From the NCBI RefSeq assembly GCF_030818485.1, contig NZ_JAUTAJ010000005.1, positions 238,086 through 302,085 of the forward strand: a stretch of DNA of 64,000 nt, written 5' to 3'. This document shows positions 1 through 8,357 of this stretch, piece by piece. The DNA is from Pseudoroseomonas cervicalis. Lineage in GTDB: Bacteria; Pseudomonadota; Alphaproteobacteria; Acetobacterales; Acetobacteraceae. Both the position numbers and the translations under genes were made by a program. The stretch's first letter is position 1. Every line of letters starts with the position of its first letter. Below the pieces are notes generated by a model. It was given only the letters and a program-made list of their open reading frames with translations, had not been told where the DNA came from and made no database searches.

Positions 1-1013
1 CGCAGATAGAAGGGCACCCCGGCCCAGCGCCAGGAATTCACCTGCAGCTTCAGCGCGACGAAGGATTCCGTCAGGCTCGGCCCCTCCTCGCCCAGATCGG
101 CGCGATAGCCCGGCACCGGCTGGCCCTGAATGGCGCCCGCCGTGTACTGGCCGCGCACCGTGTGCAGATGCGCCTCATGCCGCGGGATCGGCCGCAGCGC
201 CCGCAGCACCTTCACCTTCTCGTCCCGCACCGCATCGGGGTCGAGCGAGATCGGGCTCTCCATCGCCAGCAGGCAGAGCAGCTGCAGCATGTGGTTCTGC
301 ACCATGTCGCGCAGCGCCCCGGCGCGGTCGTAATAGCCGCCGCGCCCGCCAATGCCGACCTCCTCCGCCACCGTGATCTGCACATGGTCGATCATGTCGG
401 CATGCCACAGCCGCTCGAAGATCGGGTTGGCGAAGCGCAGCGCCATCAGGTTCTGCACCGTCTCCTTGCCGAGGTAATGGTCGATGCGGAAGATCTGCGC
501 CTCCGGCAGCACCTCGCCCACCGCGCGGTTGATCTCCCGCGCGCTGGCCAGGTCATGGCCGATCGGCTTCTCCAGCACCACGCGCGACTGCGCATGCAGC
601 CCGCCATGCCGCGCCAGGCGCTGGCAGATCGGGCCATACAGCTCGGGCGAGGTCGCCAGGTAGAATTGCCGCACCTGCTCCGGCCGCTCGGCCAGCAGGG
701 CGACGAGCGCTTCCCAGCCCTCCTCGCCCGCGGCCTCGACCCGGCGGTAATGCATCAGGCCCAGGAACTCGGCGAGCGTCGCCTCCTCCAGCGTGCCCTC
801 CGGCAAATAGCGCTGCAGCGCCGCCTCGGCCTGGGCGCGGAAGCCGGCATCGTCGAGCGCCGAGCGCGCCGCGCCGATGATGCGGCTGCTGGCCGGGAAT
901 TGCCGGTCGCGCCAGCGCTGATACAGCGCCGGCAGCAGCTTGCGCATGGTCAGGTCGCCGGTGGCGCCGAACACCACGCAGTCGAAGGAGGCAACGGGGA
1001 GGATACGGGCCAT
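1..1013 (-). CDS. zwf: Glucose-6-phosphate 1-dehydrogenase, 3' end cut by window edge
   Basis: Oxidises glucose 6-phosphate to 6-phosphogluconolactone with NAD(P)+, the entry step of the oxidative pentose phosphate and Entner-Doudoroff routes. Reading on the minus strand from the ATG at 1013, the protein begins MARILPVASFDCVVFGATGD, giving the nucleotide-binding GATGDL motif at residues 16-21. The substrate/catalytic motif RIDHYLGKE is at about 176-184. About 337 of the roughly 490 residues usual for the family are present; the rest lies left of the window. The gene is transcribed away from the marR gene, from which it is separated by 247 bases. A plasmid copy would probably be an extra isozyme, but that is inference. 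Confidence 0.95.
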   Translation of the reverse strand, partial: MARILPVASFDCVVFGATGDLTMRKLLPALYQRWRDRQFPASSRIIGAARSALDDAGFRAQAEAALQRYLPEGTLEEATLAEFLGLMHYRRVEAAGEEGWEALVALLAERPEQVRQFYLATSPELYGPICQRLARHGGLHAQSRVVLEKPIGHDLASAREINRAVGEVLPEAQIFRIDHYLGKETVQNLMALRFANPIFERLWHADMIDHVQITVAEEVGIGGRGGYYDRAGALRDMVQNHMLQLLCLLAMESPISLDPDAVRDEKVKVLRALRPIPRHEAHLHTVRGQYTAGAIQGQPVPGYRADLGEEGPSLTESFVALKLQVNSWRWAGVPFYL

Positions 1014-1127
1014 GCAGCGACCTTCCGGAAAGCTGGCTGCAGCCTAGCATCGACCGGGGTCTGGCCGGAAACCGCGCCGGCGTGACATCGCCCGGCCGCC
1101 GGCGGGCGGCACAGGGCATCCACATGC

Positions 1128-1162
1128 TTATCCCCAGCGCCGTCCACCGGAATGGTGGATAA
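1128..1162. other. Two DnaA-box-like 9-mers in opposite orientation
   Basis: TTATCCCCA (1128-1136) and, on the other strand, TTATCCACC (1154-1162) each differ by one base from the DnaA box TTATCCACA. They flank a small CCACC-N5-GGTGG hairpin in the zwf-marR intergenic region. Their spacing and orientation are seen directly; any role in DnaA binding is a guess, since one-mismatch boxes also occur by chance. Confidence 0.25.
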
Positions 1163-1210
1163 CTTCGCTGGCCGGGCAACCCGGGGGCGGCCCCGCCGTT
1201 TCTGCCCTCG

Positions 1211-1230
1211 AATGACAGCATGCTGTCATT
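1211..1230. promoter_or_regulatory. Perfect 20-bp palindrome, probable MarR operator
   Basis: AATGACAGCATGCTGTCATT is its own reverse complement. It sits 30 bases upstream of the marR start codon and is immediately followed by TTGACA (1231-1236), which resembles a -35 element. MarR-family dimers typically bind palindromes of this size in their own promoter, so an autoregulatory operator for the marR-monooxygenase operon is likely. Confidence 0.6.
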
Positions 1231-1260
1231 TTGACAGAAGGCTGACGGATTGGACGCTCC

Positions 1261-1779
1261 ATGGCCCCGGCACACCCTGCGCCGCCCCGCGCCTCGCCAC
1301 GGGCGCGGGACGCCTTCTCCACCCTGGTGGTGGAGCTGTTCCGCCTGAATGGCGCGCTGCTGGAGGCCGGCGACCGGCTGGCCGGCGATCTCGGCCTGAC
1401 CAGCGCCCGCTGGCAGGTGCTGGGCGCCATTGCCCTGGCCCCTTCGCCCCTGCCCGTCGCGCATCTCGCCCGCCAGATGGGGCTGGCGCGCCAATCGGTG
1501 CAGCGCCTGGTCCGCGAGATGCAGCGCGAGGGGCTGCTGCGCCTGGAGCCCAACCCGCATCACCGCCGCGCGGCCCTGGTGGCGATGACCCCGCGCGGCG
1601 AGTCCGCCTATCGCCGGACCATGGCGCGCAAGGATCTCTGGGCCGATGGGCTGACCCAGGGCCTGCCGCCCGAGGCCATGCAGCAGGCCGCCGCCCTGCT
1701 GCAGGAGCTGCGCCGGCGCGTGCCGGACTCGCATGGCCATATCGCCGCCATCGCCGCCGCCGAGGAGCATCCGGCATGA
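1261..1779 (+). CDS. MarR family winged-helix transcriptional regulator
   Basis: A 172-residue protein. The winged-helix domain spans about residues 20-150, with the recognition region around LARQMGLARQSVQRLVREMQ and a wing around NPHHRRAALVAMTPRG. MarR proteins are dimeric repressors usually released by small aromatic or phenolic ligands. The stop codon overlaps the ATG of the downstream flavin monooxygenase in an ATGA junction, so the two are translationally coupled and the regulator probably controls that enzyme. A perfect 20-bp palindrome just upstream (1211-1230) is the natural candidate operator. The ligand cannot be deduced. Confidence 0.9.
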   Translation: MAPAHPAPPRASPRARDAFSTLVVELFRLNGALLEAGDRLAGDLGLTSARWQVLGAIALAPSPLPVAHLARQMGLARQSVQRLVREMQREGLLRLEPNPHHRRAALVAMTPRGESAYRRTMARKDLWADGLTQGLPPEAMQQAAALLQELRRRVPDSHGHIAAIAAAEEHPA

Positions 1780-3446
1780 CCGACCGCGCCGCCCCGCCGC
1801 CGCCCGATGCGGAGGTGATCATCATCGGCGCCGGCCCGGTCGGCCTGACCACCGGCTGCGCCCTGCGCCATCACGGCATCGACTGCCTGCTGCTGGAGCA
1901 GCGCCAGGACATCAAGGCGTATTCGCGGGCCAACAATCTCTGGGCCCGGCCGCAGGAGCTGCTGGCCGGCATCGGCCTGCGCGACAGCCTGGCCGAGCAG
2001 GCCCATGCCATCCACAGCATCAACTTCTTCCTCCATGGCCGGCCGACCGCGCCGATCCCGATCGCCGAGGTCGACAGCCCCTATCCGCGGGTCCTCTACA
2101 GTGGCCAGGACGTCATCGAACGCACCCTGTCCGACACCTTCCAGGCACGCGGCGGCCGGCTGCAGCGCGGCTGCCGGGTGACCGGGATGCAGCAGGACGA
2201 GGCGGGCGTCACCATCCTGCTCGAGCGCGAGGACGGCACGCAGGAGCAGCGCCGCGGCCGCTACCTGGTCGCCGCCGATGGCGCGCGCAGCACCATCCGC
2301 CCGCTGCTCGGCCTCGACTTCGCGCCGACCAAGCTGCCCGGCTGCATGAACCGCCAGGGCGATGCCCGGCTCTCCTGGCGCCGCTCCGGCGAGGCCGACC
2401 AGCTCTGGTTCTTCTACTACGAGCGCGGCTTCGCCGGCATCATGCCGGTCTGGGGCGGCTATCACCGGCTGTTCTTCCTGGCCGACGACAGCGGCGTGCC
2501 GGAGCGCGACCCGACGCTTGAGGAATTGCAGGCCCTGGCGCGCGAGGTGACGGGCGACGAGACCCTGACCCTCTCCGACCCCGCCTGGCTGACCCATAGC
2601 CGCTTCGAATACGGCGTCTCCCCGGCCTATGCGCGCGGCCGCGTCTTCCTGGCCGGCGATGCCGGGCATCTTTCCCTGCCGATGGGCGGCCAGGGCATGA
2701 ATGCCGGGCTGCATGACGCGGTGGAGATCGCCTGGCGCCTGGCCATGGCGCTGCGCGGCCAGGCGGGGCCGGCCATCCTCGACTCCTACGATGCCGAGCG
2801 CGGCGCCGAGCATATCCGCCTCAGCGCGCAGCAGGTGCGCGGCTTCCGCTGGACCGTCTATCGCGGCCCGGTCACCGACAGGGCGCTGGCGCTGGCCGCC
2901 GCCGCCCTGCCCAATCTCGGCTCGCTGCTGCAGGGGACGGATGACATGCAGCAGATGCGGGTGGCCTATCCCGACAGCCCGCTGAACGAGGATCATCTGG
3001 CTGGCCTGGCGCGGCTGCTGCGCTCCGGGCCGAAGCCCGGCGAACGCGCCCCGGACGCGCCGGTGGTGCGCGAGGGCGCTGTCACCACGCTGTTCCACCA
3101 TCTCTACAACCCGGATGGCCGCAGCGCCGGCTGGGCGCTGCTGGGCTTCGATGGCCGCTCGGCCGAGGCCGCCGCAGCGCTGCGCGCGGCGATCGAGGCC
3201 ATCGCCCCCTGGCCCTGGCTGCGCCCGCGCCTGGTGCTGGCCGGCCCGCTGATCGCCGCCGGCGACACGCCGGTGCTGTCGGATCTCGATGGCCGCGCCC
3301 ATGGCGCCTATGGGCTGGAAGGGCAGCCGGCGCTGGTGCTGGTGCGGCCGGACGGGCACATCGCCTTCCGCGACAGGGCCGAACGGGTGGATCGCCTGAT
3401 CGCCTATTGCCGGCGGGTCTTCGGCGAACCGGCGCGCCCGCTCTAG
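1776..3446 (+). CDS. FAD-dependent aromatic-ring monooxygenase (PheA/TfdB, MhpA-like)
   Basis: A 556-residue class A flavoprotein hydroxylase, expected to hydroxylate an aromatic compound with NAD(P)H and O2. The FAD dinucleotide fold GAGPVG is at residues 18-23. The second FAD motif GDAGHLSLPMGGQGMN begins near residue 294. A thioredoxin-like C-terminal domain typical of phenol hydroxylases follows (about 400-556, ending near RVDRLIAYCRRVFG). Start chosen at the ATG overlapping the marR stop (ATGA); longer in-frame reading upstream lies inside marR. Its 3' end overlaps the convergent permease gene by four bases. The substrate is unknown; control by the adjacent MarR protein fits an aromatic-catabolism role. 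Confidence 0.88.
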   Translation: MTDRAAPPPPDAEVIIIGAGPVGLTTGCALRHHGIDCLLLEQRQDIKAYSRANNLWARPQELLAGIGLRDSLAEQAHAIHSINFFLHGRPTAPIPIAEVDSPYPRVLYSGQDVIERTLSDTFQARGGRLQRGCRVTGMQQDEAGVTILLEREDGTQEQRRGRYLVAADGARSTIRPLLGLDFAPTKLPGCMNRQGDARLSWRRSGEADQLWFFYYERGFAGIMPVWGGYHRLFFLADDSGVPERDPTLEELQALAREVTGDETLTLSDPAWLTHSRFEYGVSPAYARGRVFLAGDAGHLSLPMGGQGMNAGLHDAVEIAWRLAMALRGQAGPAILDSYDAERGAEHIRLSAQQVRGFRWTVYRGPVTDRALALAAAALPNLGSLLQGTDDMQQMRVAYPDSPLNEDHLAGLARLLRSGPKPGERAPDAPVVREGAVTTLFHHLYNPDGRSAGWALLGFDGRSAEAAAALRAAIEAIAPWPWLRPRLVLAGPLIAAGDTPVLSDLDGRAHGAYGLEGQPALVLVRPDGHIAFRDRAERVDRLIAYCRRVFGEPARPL

Positions 3447-4555
3447 CCCAGCCGTGCCAGCGACCGCCGCAGCCCCAGCAGCGCCGCGCCCAGGAACAGC
3501 AGGCCGAGCCCCAGCAGCGCCGCCAGCCGCGGCGCCACGATGTCGAAGCCGGCGCCGCGATACAGCACCGCCTGGGCGAAGGCGACGAACTGGGTCGAGG
3601 GGGAGATCTGCACCACCTGCTGCAGCCAGGCCGGCATGCTCTCCAGCGGCGTCATGCTGCCGGAGAGCAGCATCATCAGCATCAGCGCCGGCAGCGCCAG
3701 CACGCCGAACTGGCCGGTGGAGCGGGTGGCCGTCGCCAGCAGCACGCCCAGCGCCGCGACCGAGGCCTGGAACAGCACCGTGCCCAGCACGAACAGCCCC
3801 AGCGACCCGGCCAGCGGCACGCCGAGCAGCCCGCGCACCACCAGCAGCAGCGACAGCACCGCGGCACCGACGATGACCAGCGCATTGGCGCCGATCTTGG
3901 CCAGCAGGATCTCGGCCGGCGAGACCGGCATGGCCAGCAGATGCTCCAGCGTGCCGTGCTCGCGCTCGCGCAGCAGGGCGGCGCCGGGCAGGATGATGGA
4001 GAGGATGGTGATGCTGTTCACCACCTGCATCACCGCGGTGAACCATTCGGGGATGGAGTTCGGGTTGAAGCGGGTGCGCGTCACCAGCGCCACCGGCTGC
4101 TCCGCGCCGCCGAGCCGCGCCGCCACCTCCTGCCGCACGATCTGCTGGATGTAACTGCTGCCATTGCCGGCCTGCGCCATGGCGGTGGCATCGATGTCGA
4201 TGGCAAGGCCGGTGGGGCGGCGGGCCAGCAGATCGGCCTCGAAGCGCGGCGGGATCTGCAGCACGAAGACATGGCGCCCTGCATCCAGCGCCGGCGCCAC
4301 CTCGCGCGCGCCGATCAGCGGCGCGGGGCGGAATTGCGGCGGCAGCAGCGCCGCGCGCAGCGCGCGGGAGAGATCGGAATGATCCTCGTCCACCACGGCG
4401 ATGGCGGCGTTGCGCACCTCCATCTTCACCCCATGCGCCACGGAATAGACCGCCACCGTGAAGGTATAGGCCAGCAGCAGCAGCAGCACCGGGTCGGCGC
4501 GCAGCACCCGCAGCTCCTTCAGCCCCAGCCAGAGGATGGTCAGCAGCCGCCGCAT
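3443..4555 (-). CDS. ABC-2 type transporter permease, YhhJ/YbhR-like
   Basis: A 370-residue inner-membrane permease. It has one N-terminal membrane helix (about residues 18-38, RADPVLLLLLAYTFTVAVYS), a periplasmic domain, then five hydrophobic helices in the C-terminal half. The start is the ATG at 4555 (MRRLLTILWLGL), one base after the stop of the upstream ATPase/permease gene. A longer reading is possible but runs back into that gene. Gene order HlyD, double-ATPase/permease, permease matches the yhiI-rbbA-yhhJ cluster of Escherichia coli. Expected to form a dimeric efflux channel with the permease domain of the neighbouring RbbA-like protein. Confidence 0.9.
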   Translation of the reverse strand: MRRLLTILWLGLKELRVLRADPVLLLLLAYTFTVAVYSVAHGVKMEVRNAAIAVVDEDHSDLSRALRAALLPPQFRPAPLIGAREVAPALDAGRHVFVLQIPPRFEADLLARRPTGLAIDIDATAMAQAGNGSSYIQQIVRQEVAARLGGAEQPVALVTRTRFNPNSIPEWFTAVMQVVNSITILSIILPGAALLREREHGTLEHLLAMPVSPAEILLAKIGANALVIVGAAVLSLLLVVRGLLGVPLAGSLGLFVLGTVLFQASVAALGVLLATATRSTGQFGVLALPALMLMMLLSGSMTPLESMPAWLQQVVQISPSTQFVAFAQAVLYRGAGFDIVAPRLAALLGLGLLFLGAALLGLRRSLARLG

Positions 4556-4556
4556 C

Positions 4557-7274
4557 TCACGCCTCCTGCTTGCGCAGCGCCAGCGCGGCGGCGCCGATGA
4601 ACAGCAGGGCGAAGCCGGCCAGCTCCAGGTGGCTGGGCCAGAGCTCGGCAAAGCCCAGCCCCTTGGTCATGCTGCCGATCGAGATCTGCTGGAACCAGCC
4701 GGCCGGAAAGCCGAGCCCGATGGCGCGCGCCGCCCCGGAGAGGCCGGAGACCGGCACCAGCAGCCCGGAGAAATTCACCGCCGGCACGATGCAGAGGATG
4801 GCGGCGGCAAAGATCGCCGCCACCTGGCTGCGCACGAAGGCCGAGACCAGCAGGCCGAAGCCGGTCGCGGCCAGCACATAGAGAAACCCGCCGAGTGCCA
4901 GGGCGAGCCCCGAGCCGCGCACCGGCACACCGAAGACCAGCCGCGCGCCGGCCACCAGCAGGGCGAAGCTCACCAGCGCCACCGCGACATAGGGCAGCTG
5001 CTTGCCCACCAGGAATTCCAGCGCCGTCACCGGTGTGGCGCGGAAATTGGCGATGGCGCCGCTCTCCTTCTCGCGCACCACGCCGACGGCCGCCATCATC
5101 GCCGGGATCAGCACCAGCATCAGCATGATGATGCCGGGCAGGATGGCGACCGCGCTGCGGAAGGCCTGGTTGTAGCGGAAGCGCGGCTCGATCCCGAGCA
5201 GCTCCGGAGCGGCGGGCAGCGACGATTGCGCCTGCCGCTCGGCCAGCCAGGATTGCGCCAGGCCGGTGACATAGCCGCGCGCCGTCTCGGCGCGGAAGGG
5301 CATGGCGCCGTCCAGCGTCACCGCGACCTCCGGCTGCCGCCCGGCGCGCAGATCCTCGCCGAAGCGCGGCGGGATCTCGATGGCGAGCGCGATGCGCGCG
5401 GCGCGCAGGCGCGCCTCGGCCTCCGCCGGGCTGGCCAGCTCCGGCCGCTCGGTGAAGTAGCGGGAGCCGGCGAAGCTCTGCAGCAATTCGCGGCTTTCCG
5501 GCGTGCGGTCCTGGTCGAGCACCGCATAGGGCAGGTTCTCGACATCGAAGGAGATGCCGAAGCCGAAGGCCAGCATCAGCAGCAGCGGCCCGAGCAGGGC
5601 GAAGGCGATACGGATGCGGTCGCGCAGCAGCTCCAGCGCCTCGCGCCAGGCGCAGGCCCAGAGCCGGCGCGGGTCGAAACGTCCGGGCGCCCGGCGCGGC
5701 GCGGCGGCGGGCGGCGGCGCCTCGGCCGCGGCTTCCGGCCCGGCGGCGCGCTCCAGCGCACCGATGAAGGCCTCTTCCAGCGTCGCCGCGCCCTGCTGCC
5801 GGGCGAGCTCCCGAGGCGGGCCCACCGCCAGCACCCGTCCCGCATGCATCAGCGAGATGCGGTCGCAGCGCTCCGCCTCGTTCATGAAATGGGTGGAGAT
5901 GAAGATCGTCACCCCCTCCTGCCGCGACAGCCGCAGCAGATGGGTCCAGAACAGGTCGCGCGCCACCGGGTCGACGCCGCTGGTGGGCTCGTCCAGGATC
6001 AGCAGCGAGGGCTCGTGCACCAGAGCGGCGGCCAGTTGCAGCCGCTGCCGCTGGCCGAGCGGCAGGGCCTCCGGCGCGCTGTCCGCCACCGCCGCCAGGT
6101 CGAAATCGCGCAGCAGCGTGGCGATGCGGGCGGCGGCGCGCTCCGGCGGCAGGTGGAACAGCCGGGCATGCAGTTGCAGATTCTGCCGCACCGTCAGCTC
6201 GCCATAGAGCGAGAAGGATTGCGACATGTAGCCGACCCGCGCGCGCGCATCGCCGCCGCGCGCCGGGTCCTGGCCCAGCACAAGCGCGGTGCCGGCGCTG
6301 GCCGGCAGCAGCCCGGTCAGCATCTTCATCGTCGTCGTCTTGCCGCAGCCATTGGAGCCGAGGAAACCGAAGATCTCGCCGCGCGGGATCGACAGCTCGA
6401 CATTGTCCACCGCGACGAAATCGCCGAAGCGCTTGGTCAGGCCATGCGCCGCGATGGCCGGCGCCTCGCCCGGGCGCGGCGGCGGCGGGGGCGTGATCTC
6501 CACGGCGCGGTGCCCGGCGCGGCGCGCCTCGGGCAGCAAGGCGATGAAGCTTTCCTCCAGCGTCGCGCAGCCGGTGGCCCGGCGCAGTTCGGCCGGGCTG
6601 CCCTGGGCGATGACGCGGCCGGCATCGAGCGCCGCCAGCCAGTCGAAGCGCTCCGCCTCCTCCATATAGGCGGTGGCGACCAGCACGCTCATGCCGGGGC
6701 GGCGGGCGCGCAGCCGGTCGATCAGCGTCCAGAATTGCCGGCGCGACAGCGGGTCGACGCCGGTGGTGGGCTCGTCCAGGATCAGCAGCTCCGGCTCCCG
6801 CACCAGGGCGCAACAGAGAGAGAGCTTCTGCTTCATGCCGCCGGAGAGCTTGCCGGCCGGCCGCGCCGCGAAGCGGGTGAGGCCGGTGGCCTGCATCAGC
6901 TCCGCCGCGCGCGCCGCGCGCTCCGCCCGGCCCTGGCCGAACAGCCGGGCGAAATATTCGATGTTCTCGGCGACCGATAGCGTCGGGTAGAGGTTGCGGC
7001 CCAGCCCCTGCGGCATGTAGGCGATGCGCTGCCGCGCCGCGGTCAGCGCCGAATCCTGCCGCAGATCGGCGCCCAGCGCCTCGACACCGCCCCGCTGCGG
7101 CCGGCGCACCCCGGCCAGCAGCGCCAGCAGGGTGGATTTGCCGACGCCATCCGGCCCGACCAGCCCGGCCATGACACCGCCGGGGATGTCCAGTGTCACC
7201 CCGTCCAGCGCGGCGATCCCGCCATAGCGGTGCGTGACCTCCCGCAGCCGCGCGGCGGGCGCGGCGGGGCTCAC
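4557..7274 (-). CDS. rbbA: Double-ATPase ABC protein fused to ABC-2 permease (RbbA/YhiH-like)
   Basis: A 905-residue protein, close to the 911 of E. coli RbbA. Nucleotide-binding domain 1 (about 8-235) has Walker A GPDGVGKS at 40-47, signature LSGGM at 143-147 and Walker B LLILDEPTTGVDP. Domain 2 (about 275-500) has Walker A GSNGCGKT at 305-312 and a degenerate signature LPLGQRQRL, as in other RbbA proteins. From about 540 an ABC-2 permease domain with six helices follows. Start chosen as GTG at 7274, because it overlaps the restored stop of the HlyD gene as GTGA. The frame stays open upstream only because of the HlyD frameshift. RbbA homologues are described as ribosome-associated ATPases or drug exporters; the context favours export. 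Confidence 0.88.
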   Translation of the reverse strand: MSPAAPAARLREVTHRYGGIAALDGVTLDIPGGVMAGLVGPDGVGKSTLLALLAGVRRPQRGGVEALGADLRQDSALTAARQRIAYMPQGLGRNLYPTLSVAENIEYFARLFGQGRAERAARAAELMQATGLTRFAARPAGKLSGGMKQKLSLCCALVREPELLILDEPTTGVDPLSRRQFWTLIDRLRARRPGMSVLVATAYMEEAERFDWLAALDAGRVIAQGSPAELRRATGCATLEESFIALLPEARRAGHRAVEITPPPPPRPGEAPAIAAHGLTKRFGDFVAVDNVELSIPRGEIFGFLGSNGCGKTTTMKMLTGLLPASAGTALVLGQDPARGGDARARVGYMSQSFSLYGELTVRQNLQLHARLFHLPPERAAARIATLLRDFDLAAVADSAPEALPLGQRQRLQLAAALVHEPSLLILDEPTSGVDPVARDLFWTHLLRLSRQEGVTIFISTHFMNEAERCDRISLMHAGRVLAVGPPRELARQQGAATLEEAFIGALERAAGPEAAAEAPPPAAAPRRAPGRFDPRRLWACAWREALELLRDRIRIAFALLGPLLLMLAFGFGISFDVENLPYAVLDQDRTPESRELLQSFAGSRYFTERPELASPAEAEARLRAARIALAIEIPPRFGEDLRAGRQPEVAVTLDGAMPFRAETARGYVTGLAQSWLAERQAQSSLPAAPELLGIEPRFRYNQAFRSAVAILPGIIMLMLVLIPAMMAAVGVVREKESGAIANFRATPVTALEFLVGKQLPYVAVALVSFALLVAGARLVFGVPVRGSGLALALGGFLYVLAATGFGLLVSAFVRSQVAAIFAAAILCIVPAVNFSGLLVPVSGLSGAARAIGLGFPAGWFQQISIGSMTKGLGFAELWPSHLELAGFALLFIGAAALALRKQEA

Positions 7275-8258
7275 GGCAGGCGCACCTGCAGCCGCTCGGG
7301 CCAGGGCTCGGCCGGGTCGAGCCGCAGATAGGCCAGGCCGCGCACGCCGCCCTTTACCTGCTCGGCATGGGCGCGCAGCAGCTCGGGCGGCAGGCGCAGC
7401 TTGACGCGGAACATCAGGTTTCTCGCGCTCCTGCGCCGTCTCCACCTGGCGCGGGGTGAATTGCGCGTTCGGCGCGACGAAGCTGACCGTGGCGGGCAGC
7501 ACGTAGTCCGGCGCCGGGTCCAGCACCAGCCGCGCCTCGGCGCCATAGGCCAGGCGGCCGGCCTGGGCGGCGGGCAGGAAGACGATCATCGAGACATCGG
7601 TAGGGTCGATCAGCGTCGCCACCCGGCCGCCGGCGGCGACCACCTCGCCCTCGCGCAGCAGCCGGTAGAGCACCCGGCCGGCGCGCGGCGCGGCCAGCAC
7701 CGTGTCGGCCAGCAGGGCGCGCGCCTGGGCCAGATTGGCCTCGGCCGCCGCGCGCGTCGCATCGGCGCGGCGCTGCCCGGCCTCGGCCGAGAGCAGCGTC
7801 GCTTCCGCCACCTCCAGCGTGGCGCGGCGCTGGTCCAGCTGCTCGGCGGGGGCGAAGCCGCGTCGGTGCAGCTCCTGGGTGCGGGCCAGCTCGCTCTGCG
7901 CCAGGCTGCGGTTGCTGCGGGCGCGGGCGATCTCGGCATCGGCGGCGGCGCGGGCCTGCGCGGCCTCGGCCAGCTGCGCCTCGGCGGCGTGCAGCTGCGC
8001 CTGCTGGGTGCTGGCATCCAGCCGCGCCACCACCGCGCCCGCCTCCAGCATCTGCCCCTCCTCGATGGAGAGGCTGGCGATGCGGCCGGCGATCTTGCTG
8101 GCGATGTCGATCTGCTCGGCCTCGATGCGGCCATTCACCGCGACGATGGAGGGCGGCAGGCCGGGCGCGGCGGCGAAATGCCGCCAGGCCGCCCAGGCCC
8201 CGCCCGCCACCGCCAGCGCCGCCACGCCCAGGATCCAGAGCCGCCTCGACAATGCCAT
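7271..8258 (-). pseudogene. HlyD-family membrane fusion protein (YhiI-like), frameshifted near its C-terminus
   Basis: The periplasmic adaptor of the export module. It has an N-terminal membrane anchor (residues 5-25), a biotinyl-lipoyl segment around IASKIAGRIASLSIEEGQ, a long Ala/Glu-rich coiled coil (about 75-200) and a beta-barrel domain. Normal sequence runs to QVETAQEREK; the expected continuation LMFRVKLRLPPELLRAHAEQ is found in another frame, ending at the stop 7271-7273. One extra base within 7417-7421 explains the shift; with it removed the protein is 328 residues. As sequenced, the reading frame continues into rbbA and would give an apparent 1233-residue fusion. Either a consensus error or a real mutation. 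Confidence 0.85.
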
Positions 8259-8335
8259 TCTCCCCGCCCGTGGCGCCGCATGGGCGGGAAGACTAGCCCT
8301 GCCGGGGGGCCCTGGCCTTGACCCAGGGCAAGCCG

Positions 8336-8357
8336 GGCGTCACGCCTGCGTGACGCC
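8336..8357. terminator. Perfect inverted repeat across the ftsH stop codon
   Basis: Two 10-base arms (GGCGTCACGC and GCGTGACGCC) are separated by CT and cover the last codons and stop of ftsH. There is no clear T-run after it, so it may be a weak or Rho-assisted terminator, or simply a coding coincidence. Confidence 0.3.

Noticed and set aside
1608..4046. Long minus-strand frame opposite the flavin monooxygenase
   Set aside because: The opposite strand has unmistakable FAD motifs; this frame has none and overlaps several genes.
4557..8258. A single 1233-residue HlyD-ABC fusion protein
   Set aside because: The last part of HlyD is present in another frame and a GTGA start/stop overlap for rbbA is present, so a frameshift is the better explanation.
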